Source of the DNA: Alphaproteobacteria bacterium
GTDB taxonomy: Bacteria > Pseudomonadota > Alphaproteobacteria > UBA6615
Reading direction: 5' to 3'
DNA length: 7,336 nucleotides
NCBI GenBank assembly: GCA_030831135.1
Contig: JAURLR010000270.1
Coordinates: 1-7,336 of the forward strand
Under the pieces are notes generated by a model, which was not told the DNA's origin, did not search any database, and saw only the letters and a list, made by a program, of their open reading frames with translations. The position numbers and the translations under genes are program-made. Shown here in pieces: positions 1 through 6,740 of this stretch; position 1 is the first letter of the stretch, and every line of letters begins with the position of its first letter.

Positions 1-64
1 CACCGACCACGATGACATCGAAATCCGTAGCGGCCGTGGCGTTATTGTCATTGGCGTTCGTCAT
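1..64 (-). CDS. Flavoprotein-like oxidoreductase, N-terminus only (cut by left edge)
   Basis: Reading leftward from the ATG at 62-64 gives 21 residues with no stop before the window edge. A polar, Asn/Ala-rich leader (MTNANDNNATAA) is followed by TDFDVIVVG. The hydrophobic beta strand ending in VVG is the usual start of a Rossmann-type dinucleotide-binding GxGxxG motif. FDVIVVG shortly after the N-terminus is typical of FAD-dependent oxidoreductases, for example the fumarate-reductase/ketosteroid-dehydrogenase and GMC families. The ATG lies 8 bases after the stop of the ketopantoate-reductase-like gene on the same strand, so the two are probably co-transcribed. No strong Shine-Dalgarno precedes it, which fits translation following from the upstream gene. 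The family cannot be settled from this fragment. Confidence 0.65.
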   Translation of the reverse strand, partial: MTNANDNNATAATDFDVIVVG

Positions 65-72
65 GGTTCAAA

Positions 73-1098
73 TCAGGCGCGTGCCATTTCCTGTGCGAGA
101 GCGAGGTTGGACGGATCGGGTGCGAGCTCCCCGGCCTGAATGCGCCGCGTGATCTCGGTGATCGCCGCATTGGCCGGAGCCCGGCGGCCGAGCTTCTCAC
201 TTTCATCGACAACCAGACCATTGATCAGATCGACTTCGCTATAGCGGCCTTTCAGATGGTCCTGCAGAACGCAGTCCCGCGCGGCGGGGCCGATATCGGC
301 TCCCAGCTTGTCGAGAAGCTTTTCGAGGAGCCGGTTGGTGTCTTTCACGTCCTCTTCGGTCAGACCGAAGATCGGCTGGATCGTGTGCCCGATGGACTGC
401 CCCACCGACAGGGCTTCTGTCCCGGCCTGTAGCGCGAAATCCTTCATGCCCGGCATCTTCACCGCCTCATAAAGCGTCAGCCCGAGCATCGCGAAGGGGC
501 CCAGACACATGGTGTTGACCACCAGCTTCATCCATTTCGCCGCGACGATTTCCGGAGAGATCGAAACCTTGCCCGCGTGTTTGAGGATCTCCTCGATTTC
601 CGCTTCGCGGCCCTCGGTGGATTCGTGAATGCTGCCCAGCCCGAACCAGGTATGCCCCGGCGGCGTGTTCCGCTGCACCACGCCCGGCGTGAAAATCTCC
701 GAGGAAAGCTCGACCACACAGCCGATCGTGCGGGAGGAGCCGACAATATCCACGATATCGTCGAGCATCATGGCGTTCTGGATTCCGACGAGAAGGCCGT
801 CATCCTTCAGATAAGGCTTGATCAGTTCGCAGGCCCAGCGTGTGTCGTAAGCCTTGACCATCAGGAACACGACATCGAACTGACGGTTCAGCGCGGCCAG
901 ATCACTTAGGTGATGGGCATCAACCTCCACATGCAGGTCTTCCTCGGGCATGTTGATCGTCAGACCCTTGGCGCGCATGGTTTCGACATGCTCGGCCCAT
1001 TGGTCAATCAAGGTCACATCGAAGCCCGCATCAACCAGATTGGCCGCGACGGAACTGCCATTGGCACCAGTGCCCAGAACGGCGATTTTCTTGCTCAT
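73..1098 (-). CDS. Ketopantoate reductase family protein (ApbA/PanE-like)
   Basis: This 341-residue NADP-dependent 2-oxoacid reductase-type protein should be cytoplasmic. The N-terminal Rossmann domain opens with KKIAVLGTGANGSS (residues 3-16, GxGxxG). The C-terminal helical domain carries the family's catalytic landmarks: Asn108 in GIQNAM, Lys191 in the KWMKLVVN block (187-195), and Glu288 in GRYSEVDLINGL (284-295). These match the Asn, Lys and Glu of E. coli PanE, so it should be an active enzyme. It is about 40 residues longer than classical PanE and sits just upstream of a probable flavoprotein and near an FAH-family gene. A catabolic or secondary 2-oxoacid/lactone reductase role is therefore as likely as pantothenate (CoA) synthesis. 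The start has an excellent AGGGGG Shine-Dalgarno at 1103-1108. Family assignment is secure; the substrate is unknown. Confidence 0.9.
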   Translation of the reverse strand: MSKKIAVLGTGANGSSVAANLVDAGFDVTLIDQWAEHVETMRAKGLTINMPEEDLHVEVDAHHLSDLAALNRQFDVVFLMVKAYDTRWACELIKPYLKDDGLLVGIQNAMMLDDIVDIVGSSRTIGCVVELSSEIFTPGVVQRNTPPGHTWFGLGSIHESTEGREAEIEEILKHAGKVSISPEIVAAKWMKLVVNTMCLGPFAMLGLTLYEAVKMPGMKDFALQAGTEALSVGQSIGHTIQPIFGLTEEDVKDTNRLLEKLLDKLGADIGPAARDCVLQDHLKGRYSEVDLINGLVVDESEKLGRRAPANAAITEITRRIQAGELAPDPSNLALAQEMARA

Positions 1099-1102
1099 CT
1101 TT

Positions 1103-1129
1103 CCCCCTGACCGGCCTTGGTCAGCCGGT
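1103..1129 (-). promoter_or_regulatory. Leader with strong RBS overlapped by interlocking inverted repeats
   Basis: On the minus strand the leader carries AGGGGG four bases plus AAAG-type spacing ahead of the ATG at 1098. Immediately upstream lie two overlapping inverted repeats: CTGACC (1107-1112) with GGTCAG (1119-1124), and ACCGGC (1110-1115) with GCCGGT (1124-1129). Both arms pair exactly, but the two pairings exclude each other. This could be a protein operator or alternative mRNA hairpins next to the Shine-Dalgarno. Short GC-rich arms also occur by chance in DNA of this composition. Confidence 0.35.
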
Positions 1130-1146
1130 ATTGAATTGTTCGCCGC

Positions 1147-1173
1147 ATTCTAGCCGGAACAGACCAGAATCAA
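1147..1173 (-). promoter_or_regulatory. Candidate sigma70-type promoter for the ketopantoate-reductase-like gene
   Basis: On the minus strand TTGATT (1168-1173) precedes TAGAAT (1147-1152) with a 15-base spacer; reading the -35 as TTTGAT gives 16. The -10 box differs from TATAAT at two positions. It lies between the upstream terminator (1208-1242) and the start codon at 1098, where a promoter is expected because the terminator should block read-through. The spacer is short, so this is only a candidate. Confidence 0.3.
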
Positions 1174-1207
1174 AGCCTGTACGCGATGAATTCAGCCCGT
1201 TGAATGC

Positions 1208-1242
1208 AAAAAGGGGCGTGACGGAGTTCCGTCACGCCCCTT
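1208..1242 (-). terminator. Rho-independent terminator of the FAH-family gene
   Basis: A perfect 15-bp inverted repeat, AAGGGGCGTGACGGA (1211-1225) with its exact complement at 1228-1242, has only two bases between the arms. On the minus strand the GC-rich stem leads directly into a run of five Ts (complement of 1208-1212). It begins 26 bases past the stop codon of the FAH-family gene (1268), the classic position and form of an intrinsic terminator. It isolates that gene from the ketopantoate-reductase-like gene downstream. On the plus strand the stem is followed by TT then CTGC, so it is best read as minus-directed. Confidence 0.88.
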
Positions 1243-1267
1243 CTGCTCGCGCCAGAAACGCGGCCAT

Positions 1268-2197
1268 CTAGTCGGTGTATTTTCCAGACACCTGCGGGGT
1301 GTAGCGCCCTTCGCCACCACCCGATGTGTGGGCAAACCGCGTCACGCGCTCCCATTTCCGTTTCAGCTCGTCCCGGACGTTGATCGTCAGGCGACCGCAG
1401 CCCTCGACTTCCAGCTCGACCTTGTCGCCGTCCTGGAACGGGTTCAGGCCACGATGGTTGGTGCCGGTGGCCACAACATCACCCGGCTCGAGTGTGTGGA
1501 TCGAACTCAGCCACTCGATGCAGCGCGGGATATTGTGGGCCATGTCATCGGTATTGAAATCCTGCATGAGCTGACCGTTCACCCAAAGCTTCACATCGAG
1601 ATTCTGCGGGTCGTCGATCTCGTCCGCCGTCACGATATAAGGCCCAAGCGGTGCAAAGGTGTCGCGTGACTTGGCCTGGAAGAAGACATTGGTGGGCGGC
1701 GGCATGTCGCGCGCCGAGCCATCGATGAAATTGAAATAGCCAAAGACGTAATCCATCGCCTCATCCGCCGACACATTGGTCGCCCGCTTACCGATCACCA
1801 GCCCCAGCTCGGCCTCGCCTTCGAAAATTTTCGCAGGGATGTCTGGCAGGACCATCGTGTCGCCTTCGCCGATCACCCCGTTGCTCGCCTTGTGGAACGC
1901 ATTGATCGGGGTCGGCTCGGGAAGGGTCCCGTTCTCCATGTAATTGACGGCCATGCAATCGATATTGCCGGGCTTGGGCAGCGGCGGGCGAATGCGCACA
2001 TTGGCCACCGGAATCCCGACACCTTCAGCAGCGGCTTTCTCGATGCGGGCGCGATAATCATCGAACCGCGCGATCAGGCCGGTGATCAGATCATGCGGCC
2101 CGGTGTGCGGAATGTCCTGCACCTGGTCGGACACGTCGACCACTTCATCGCCGCGCAGAATACCGAGCCGGAAGTCGTCAAAATAAAGAATTTTCAT
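1268..2197 (-). CDS. Fumarylacetoacetate hydrolase (FAH) family protein
   Basis: This 309-residue metal-dependent hydrolase/isomerase/decarboxylase of the FAH fold should be cytoplasmic. An N-terminal segment (about 1-70) precedes the catalytic domain. Metal ligands of the family are visible: Glu128 and Glu130 in FEGEAELGLVIG (125-136) and Asp159 in FIDGSARD (157-164). The block QAKSRDTFAPLGPYIV (174-189) and GDVVATGTNHRG (239-250) are also family hallmarks. Members cleave or rearrange C-C bonds of acylpyruvates and ring-cleavage products of aromatic degradation; the substrate cannot be read here. An in-frame ATG at 2257 would add 20 residues, but I chose 2197: MKILYF is the normal family N-terminus and is preceded by a good AAGGGGA ribosome site (2203-2209). 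It is a single-gene unit, divergent from the quinone oxidoreductase and closed by the terminator at 1208-1242. Confidence 0.92.
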   Translation of the reverse strand: MKILYFDDFRLGILRGDEVVDVSDQVQDIPHTGPHDLITGLIARFDDYRARIEKAAAEGVGIPVANVRIRPPLPKPGNIDCMAVNYMENGTLPEPTPINAFHKASNGVIGEGDTMVLPDIPAKIFEGEAELGLVIGKRATNVSADEAMDYVFGYFNFIDGSARDMPPPTNVFFQAKSRDTFAPLGPYIVTADEIDDPQNLDVKLWVNGQLMQDFNTDDMAHNIPRCIEWLSSIHTLEPGDVVATGTNHRGLNPFQDGDKVELEVEGCGRLTINVRDELKRKWERVTRFAHTSGGGEGRYTPQVSGKYTD

Positions 2198-2365
2198 CTG
2201 GTTCCCCTTACCCTTCAGGAATGGTTTCTCGTATTGGGGCTGGTTGTAGCAGACCAACGGTCCGGAATGCGACCGGGTTCGCCCTCTCGCCAGCGTCGGG
2301 TCGATAGGCTAGCTTTGGTGCCAACCACACCCATTGAACGCCCGAATCCAAAGGACGAGATCACG
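2198..2365. other. Divergent intergenic region between FAH-family and quinone-oxidoreductase genes
   Basis: These 168 bases separate two divergent start codons and must hold promoters for both. I see the minus-strand Shine-Dalgarno AAGGGGA (2203-2209) and the plus-strand AAAGGA (2350-2355, ten bases before the ATG). A small palindrome, TTGG-TG-CCAA, lies near 2315-2325. No -35/-10 pair on either strand is convincing. Shared regulation of the two genes is possible from the layout only. Confidence 0.5.
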
Positions 2366-3298
2366 ATGAAAGCATCTTACTTCATGGAACATGGGGGACC
2401 GGAGGTCCTGACCTATGGCGACCTGCCCGACCCCGTGGCCGGCCCCGGCGAAGTCATTGTCGATATCCATGCAGCAACCGTGAACGCCGCCGACGCAAAG
2501 GTCCGGGCGGGCGGGACCTATGGCGAAATTGAAAGCTTCCCCTATGTGCTGGGCCGGGATTTCTCCGGCGTCGTCAGCGCATTGGGCGAAGGGGTGACCG
2601 ATTTTGCGATCGGCGATGCCGTCTTTGGCGTCTGTGACCGGGGCCAGGAAGGCACCTATGCCGAGAAGATCGCCATGAAGGCCTCGATCATCGCGAAAAA
2701 ACCCGACAACGTGAGCCATATCGAAGCTGCGTGCCTGACCCTGACCGGCCTGACGGCAATCATTTCCGTCGAGGAGACGCTGGAACTCAAGGCCGGCGAG
2801 ACGATTCTGATTCAGGGCGGTGCCGGCGGTGTCGCCGGTTTTGCGATCGAACTCGCCAAGCATCTCGGTGCCCGCGTCATCACCACCTGCAGCACCGGCA
2901 ATGTGGATTATGTGAAGAGCCTGGGTGCCGATCAGGTGATCGACTACACAAAGGAAGACTTCACGAAGGTTCTTTCCGATGTGGATTGCGTCTTTGAAAC
3001 CGTCGGGGGGCCAGTGACGGCAAAATCCTTCGAAGTAGTGAAATCCGGCGGTCGCGTGGCTTCCATCGCGTCAGGCATGCAGGCACCACCCTCACCGCGT
3101 GACGACGTCACGTCCCTGCGTCCGGCAGTCGGCCGTGATCGTCCGCATCTCGAGCGGATCATGGAATTGTTCGAATCGGGCGTGGTCCAAGCCCCGCCGG
3201 TGAAAACCTTCACGCTCGAGGAAGCCCCCGAAGCACACCGGATCAGCGAAGGCCGCCATCTGCGCGGCAAGCTGGTCTTCGTGATCAATCAGGGCTGA
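2366..3298 (+). CDS. NADPH:quinone oxidoreductase-like MDR family protein
   Basis: This 310-residue zinc-free member of the medium-chain dehydrogenase/reductase superfamily resembles quinone oxidoreductase/zeta-crystallin. The N-terminal GroES-like domain has the typical opening with GGPEVLTYGDLPDPVAGPGE (10-29) and the block VLGRDFSGVVSALGEGV (61-77). The cofactor domain shows ETILIQGGAGGVAGFAIELA (145-164), the NADPH-binding AxxGxxG region. The structural and catalytic Cys ligands of zinc alcohol dehydrogenases are absent. The family reduces quinones, enones or other carbonyls with NADPH in the cytoplasm. The reading frame stays open upstream to about 1892, but homology starts at MKASYF, where AAAGGA (2350-2355) gives a ribosome site, and the upstream part lies antisense to the FAH-family gene. 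Its stop overlaps the next gene by one base. Confidence 0.92.
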   Translation: MKASYFMEHGGPEVLTYGDLPDPVAGPGEVIVDIHAATVNAADAKVRAGGTYGEIESFPYVLGRDFSGVVSALGEGVTDFAIGDAVFGVCDRGQEGTYAEKIAMKASIIAKKPDNVSHIEAACLTLTGLTAIISVEETLELKAGETILIQGGAGGVAGFAIELAKHLGARVITTCSTGNVDYVKSLGADQVIDYTKEDFTKVLSDVDCVFETVGGPVTAKSFEVVKSGGRVASIASGMQAPPSPRDDVTSLRPAVGRDRPHLERIMELFESGVVQAPPVKTFTLEEAPEAHRISEGRHLRGKLVFVINQG

Positions 3299-3612
3299 TG
3301 CTCTACATCATCTATCAGGAAGACGGGCCGGGTTCGAAGGAACTCCGTGAGATCCACAAACCGGCCCACTTTGCCTATCTGGAAGCACACAAGGATATCC
3401 TCGTGCTGGGCGGGGCCATGCTCGCCGATGATGACGAATCCCGTATCGGCAGTGTGCTGATCCTGAACGTGCCCGATCGGGCGGCTGCCGAAGCCTTTTC
3501 GGCAAACGAACCGCTCCGCAAGGCGGGCACATTTGCCAGTGTGAAGATCACCCGCATGCGCCGCGGCCAGTGGAACCCGGACGCCGCGCCAAAGACAGCC
3601 GAAGGCAATTAG
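3298..3612 (+). CDS. YciI-like protein
   Basis: This 104-residue protein has the small alpha/beta YCII-related fold (ferredoxin-like, often dimeric). Visible family features are the N-terminal strand LYIIYQED, the helix with KPAHFAYLEAHKD (21-33, His24 being the conserved His), ILVLGGAM (34-41), GSVLILNVPDRAAAEAF (51-67) and NEPLRKAGTF (70-79), where most relatives have DP. A basic tail (RMRRGQWNP) ends it. The biochemical role of the family is poorly defined; some members are fused to or encoded beside oxidoreductases or sigma factors. The start ATG shares its A with the TGA of the quinone-oxidoreductase gene (TGATG), so the two are almost surely co-transcribed and translationally coupled. 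Its stop is 11 bases from that of the convergent glycosyltransferase. Confidence 0.88.
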   Translation: MLYIIYQEDGPGSKELREIHKPAHFAYLEAHKDILVLGGAMLADDDESRIGSVLILNVPDRAAAEAFSANEPLRKAGTFASVKITRMRRGQWNPDAAPKTAEGN

Positions 3613-3623
3613 GGCCGCCCACG

Positions 3624-4877
3624 TCACGCAAGGTCTGGTGCGAAACGCTGCTTCAGCATGTCCAGTGAATACTGATCTTTCTGAAGTCGTCGGGCCGCCG
3701 GGATCAGACGCGACCGGAGTTCGTCGTCCCGGGCCAATCGTATACAGGCCGCCGCAAATTCATCCGGCGTATCCGCGATCAGAAGATGCACGCCATCCTC
3801 AGCGCTCAGACCCTCCGCCCCCAGCGCCGTCGACACAACCGGCACGCCGGATGCGAAGGCCTCCAGGATCTTGATCCGGGTTCCACCCCCTGCACGAATT
3901 GGCACAACAGCAACCCGGGCCTGCTGATAGAGCGGGGCCACATCAGCCGGGCTGGCGAGAACCGTCACCCCTGTATCGCCCCCCATCGCAACCACCGACG
4001 GGGCTGGCGACGAACCGGCAATTGTGACCCGCGCCAAATCAGGATCGCTGGCCCGAATACGCGGCGCCACCTCGGCACAGAAGAAACGCGCGCCCTCCAC
4101 ATTGGGCAGGTAGCTCAGATTTCCGATCAGCAGGAAGGGATCACCCGAGGAACTTTCAGCGGATGGCGCAACCGAGGGCGCGCGGACAACATTGGGAAGA
4201 GTGTCGAACAACACATCGGGCAGGCGTTCGGACATACGAGCGGAATCGACGGGGGACGCAGTGAAAACCATGTCGAACTCCGGCAGCCAGTCCTGTTCCC
4301 ATGTCGCATACTGTCGCGCCGTCGCGCGTTCGATCGTCGCGCCATAGGGATCGCCTGCGTTATGACGAACCTCGGCAAAGCGCAGGCTGGCCGTGACATC
4401 ATCATCATCGGCATCCATCAACAAATGCGGGCGCGGTTCAAGATCACGGAACCGGGCGATGAGCGCGCTCATATAGAGGCGCAGAACAAAAACTGCTTCA
4501 AACGAAACCCCCGGGAACGCGTTGAAGACGGCATCCGCCGCAGCGTCCAGTCGGTAGGCTGCAGCCAGCGGTCGCCCGTATTTCTCGATTGCCGCGAACT
4601 GGTCCATGCCCCTTGGCGTGCGCGCGACTTTCTGATGGTCCGGGTCGAGCATCTCCCAATAGGGAAGCTCCGTCCACGCGGCTACAAAAGGCTCAAGCTC
4701 GGGACACAAGCGCCGTCCCTCGACACCGCCCACGGCCAGCACCACCAGATGAAGGTCCCAATGGCTGCCAAGCGCCTCGACAAGGTTCCCCGCACGCATC
4801 GCCAGCCCGTTGCCGCCGATATCCGGCATGGCGGGAGAGACAAACAACAGCTTCCGGCGTGAGGGGTGAGCCGCCAT
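3624..4877 (-). CDS. Glycosyltransferase family 4-like (GT-B fold)
   Basis: This 417-residue protein is a probable sugar-nucleotide-dependent glycosyltransferase, cytoplasmic or membrane-peripheral, with no transmembrane segment or signal peptide seen. The N-terminal domain starts LLFVSPAMPDIGGNGLAMRA (10-29), the acceptor-side glycine motif of GT-B enzymes. The C-terminal donor domain has FLLIGNLSYLPNVEGARFF (248-266) and the typical RAGGGTRIKILEAFASGVPV (328-347), with Glu339 in the place of the nucleotide-sugar-binding glutamate, then STALGAEGL. An acidic run, DADDDD (155-160), lies in the middle. Such enzymes usually build exopolysaccharide, lipopolysaccharide or glycolipids. The ATG overlaps the stop of the upstream GMC gene by one base (TGATG) with no clear ribosome site of its own, so expression probably depends on GMC translation. 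No other polysaccharide genes are in view; donor and acceptor are unknown. Confidence 0.87.
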   Translation of the reverse strand: MAAHPSRRKLLFVSPAMPDIGGNGLAMRAGNLVEALGSHWDLHLVVLAVGGVEGRRLCPELEPFVAAWTELPYWEMLDPDHQKVARTPRGMDQFAAIEKYGRPLAAAYRLDAAADAVFNAFPGVSFEAVFVLRLYMSALIARFRDLEPRPHLLMDADDDDVTASLRFAEVRHNAGDPYGATIERATARQYATWEQDWLPEFDMVFTASPVDSARMSERLPDVLFDTLPNVVRAPSVAPSAESSSGDPFLLIGNLSYLPNVEGARFFCAEVAPRIRASDPDLARVTIAGSSPAPSVVAMGGDTGVTVLASPADVAPLYQQARVAVVPIRAGGGTRIKILEAFASGVPVVSTALGAEGLSAEDGVHLLIADTPDEFAAACIRLARDDELRSRLIPAARRLQKDQYSLDMLKQRFAPDLA

Positions 4878-6523
4878 CAGGCATAGAGTTCGGGATCGGG
4901 CGGCGTCCGACCGAGGATCATGTCGGCCGCCTTCTCCGCAATCATGACCGTTGGCGCATGGGTGTTGCCGCCCACAAGCGATGGCATGATTGACGCATCC
5001 ACCACCCGCAACCCCTCGGTGTCACGCACCTTGAGGGTCTCATCCACCACTGCGCCATCGTCGCTGCCCATGCGACAGGTGCCGACCGGGTGATAGACCG
5101 TACCGCCCGTGGCACGGATGAACGCATCGATATCAGCATCGGAGCGCACCTCCGGGTTCGGCCAGATTTCCCCGCCGCTCAGGCGTGACAGGGCGGGTTG
5201 ATGCATCACATCGCGCATCGCCTTGAAGGCCTCCCGCATGGTGTCCCGGTCGCGCGCTTCGGACAGATAATTGGGCTGGATCAATGGCGCATCTTGGGGG
5301 TCACTGGATCGCAGTCGGATGTCTCCGCGGCTTTCGGGCCGCAACTGGCAGACATGGCACATGAACGCATCGGGCCGTGTGTGATCTTCGGAGTGGCTGG
5401 CAAAGGGCCGCCGAATCAGCGAGAGAAGATTGCCCGCGCTGAAATGGAACTGGGCATCGGGAATATCGAGATCATCGGACGTCCGGATGAACGCACCCCC
5501 TTCCAGCGGAAACGCGGCAGCTGGCCCCTTCCGTGTCACGAAGGCGCGCGCCACCGAGATGGCGCCGCGCTCCAGGCGCACCAGTTCATCCGTCAGGGTC
5601 GGTGTGTCAGAGGCATGTACGGTGTGGACGCAGAGATGGTCCTGCAGGTTTCCGCCGACCTCGGGCCGATCGATCAACGGTTCAATACCCAGCCGCTTGA
5701 GTTCATCGCCCGGTCCGACACCCGAGAGCATCAGGAGCTGGGGCGAATTCACGACACCCCCGCACAGCAGAACCTCGCGGACGGCATGGGCCGTTCGCGC
5801 GGTCGTGCCATGAGTGTATCGAACCCCGACCGCACGTGTACCGTCAAAGAGCACCTGCTGGGTCAGGGCGCCGGTTTCCAGTGTCAGGTTGGGACGGGAC
5901 AGGACGGGTTTCAGATAGGCCGCCGCCGCGCTCCAGCGCCGTCCGTTGCGGATCGTGAACTGATAGCGCCCGAAGCCTTCCTGCTCGGGTCCGTTGAAAT
6001 CGCTGTTTGCCGGATAACCGGCCTCGAGCCCGGCCGCCACGAACCCGTCGAAGAGTTCATGGTCGTGAGCAGAATCGCTCACGATCAGGGGACCATCCCC
6101 ACCGTGAAACGCATCGCCCCCGCGCACATTGCCCTCCGCGCGCTTGAAATAGGGCAGCACATCGGCGAAGGACCAGCCCGAAACACCCTGCTGGCGCCAG
6201 AGGTCATAGTCACGGGTATGTCCGCGAATGTAGATCATCCCGTTCAGCGAGGATGAGCCTCCCAGAGTCTTTCCCCGGGGCCAGAGAATGCGACGATTAT
6301 CGAGATGTTCCTGGGGCTCGGTCTCGTATTTCCAGTTGTATTTCGCCTTGGGAATGATCTTGCCGTTGCCAACCGGGATATGGATCAGGGGATGGCTGTC
6401 GCGCGGCCCCGCTTCGAGCAGTAGCACGCGGTTGTCAGGATCAGCGCTCAGGCGGTTGGCCAGAACACAGCCAGCACTGCCAGCGCCCACAACAATGAAA
6501 TCATATTCAGGTGTTTTCGGCAT
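4877..6523 (-). CDS. GMC family FAD-dependent oxidoreductase (choline/alcohol dehydrogenase-like)
   Basis: This 548-residue flavoenzyme oxidises alcohol groups (choline, long-chain or polyethylene-glycol-type alcohols in relatives). The FAD ADP-binding motif is FIVVGAGSAGCVLANRL (9-25), with Glu37 ending the second strand. GMC signature 1 spans about 82-102 (PRGKTLGGSSSLNGM then IYIRGH). Signature 2 spans about 255-271 (GGVVNSPQLLMLSGVGP). The catalytic pair is His478 in YHPVGTCRMG and His522 in GGNTHAPTVMIAEKAADMI; many relatives have Asn at the second place. Length is normal for bacterial members and no signal peptide is seen. A TTG at 6535 would add four residues, but the ATG at 6523 has GAGG six bases upstream (6530-6533) and better fits the family. 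It is first in a two-gene unit with the glycosyltransferase. The exact substrate cannot be told. Confidence 0.95.
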   Translation of the reverse strand: MPKTPEYDFIVVGAGSAGCVLANRLSADPDNRVLLLEAGPRDSHPLIHIPVGNGKIIPKAKYNWKYETEPQEHLDNRRILWPRGKTLGGSSSLNGMIYIRGHTRDYDLWRQQGVSGWSFADVLPYFKRAEGNVRGGDAFHGGDGPLIVSDSAHDHELFDGFVAAGLEAGYPANSDFNGPEQEGFGRYQFTIRNGRRWSAAAAYLKPVLSRPNLTLETGALTQQVLFDGTRAVGVRYTHGTTARTAHAVREVLLCGGVVNSPQLLMLSGVGPGDELKRLGIEPLIDRPEVGGNLQDHLCVHTVHASDTPTLTDELVRLERGAISVARAFVTRKGPAAAFPLEGGAFIRTSDDLDIPDAQFHFSAGNLLSLIRRPFASHSEDHTRPDAFMCHVCQLRPESRGDIRLRSSDPQDAPLIQPNYLSEARDRDTMREAFKAMRDVMHQPALSRLSGGEIWPNPEVRSDADIDAFIRATGGTVYHPVGTCRMGSDDGAVVDETLKVRDTEGLRVVDASIMPSLVGGNTHAPTVMIAEKAADMILGRTPPDPELYA

Positions 6524-6560
6524 ATTCGGCCTCAATTTGCGTGCGGTTGTCGATGTCGCA

Positions 6561-6597
6561 TTGACTTTTTCCCCAATCTGACTTTTCTTATAGTCAA
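6561..6597. repeat. Triple TGACT motif array, operator candidate
   Basis: On the plus strand TTGACTTTTT (6561-6570) and CTGACTTTTC (6578-6587) are direct repeats sharing TGACTTTT, with starts 17 bases apart. A third copy is inverted: AGTCAA at 6592-6597 is the exact complement of TTGACT. The second and third copies form a 5-8-5 inverted repeat (TGACT/AGTCA). It lies 40-75 bases upstream of the GMC start codon, where a repressor or activator site would be expected. The regulator is unknown and none is encoded in the window. Confidence 0.45.
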
Positions 6598-6636
6598 CGC
6601 TTCGGCGATCCTGGCAGCTTAGCCCAGATTGAATTT

Positions 6637-6666
6637 AATCAGTGTTTTCATAGTACTACACTGATT
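6637..6666. repeat. 9-bp inverted repeat AATCAGTGT/ACACTGATT
   Basis: AATCAGTGT (6637-6645) and its exact complement ACACTGATT (6658-6666) are separated by 12 bases, which include the 8-base palindrome TAGTACTA (6651-6658, sharing one base with the right arm). The right arm runs on into five Ts (6665-6669) on the plus strand, so the element could be a weak terminator for an unseen plus-strand transcript. More simply it is an operator in the divergent promoter region. The stem is AT-rich for a terminator. Confidence 0.4.
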
Positions 6667-6740
6667 TTTGCCCTGTTTTACGAGGACGGGCAGAGCTTCA
6701 TTTTGCGCTTTCAAGGGACCAGAAAAACGTATTTTTGAGA

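Noticed and set aside
1892..2365. Upstream in-frame extension of the quinone-oxidoreductase reading frame (about 158 extra residues)
   Set aside because: It lies largely antisense to the FAH-family gene, has no MDR homology, and the ATG at 2366 has its own ribosome site and the normal family N-terminus.
3613..3623. Search for a terminator between the convergent YciI-like and glycosyltransferase genes
   Set aside because: The gap is 11 bases and holds no hairpin with a T run; any termination signal would have to lie inside the coding regions.
3786..4862. Long plus-strand open frame of 358 residues opposite the glycosyltransferase
   Set aside because: It is a shadow of a GC-rich gene: Arg/His/Gly-rich composition, no recognisable domain, and the opposite strand encodes clear GT4 motifs.
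5198..6256. Long plus-strand open frame of 352 residues opposite the GMC gene
   Set aside because: Same reasoning: no domain is visible, while the minus strand carries both GMC signatures, the FAD motif and the catalytic His residues.
6561..6594. TTGACT and TATAGT as a plus-strand sigma70 promoter
   Set aside because: The spacer is 22 bases, too long for sigma70; the motifs are better explained as part of the repeat array.
6721..6736. AAAAACGTATTTTT as a terminator or operator
   Set aside because: Only a five-base A/T arm around CGTA; it is too weak to form a stable hairpin and is expected by chance in an AT-rich stretch.
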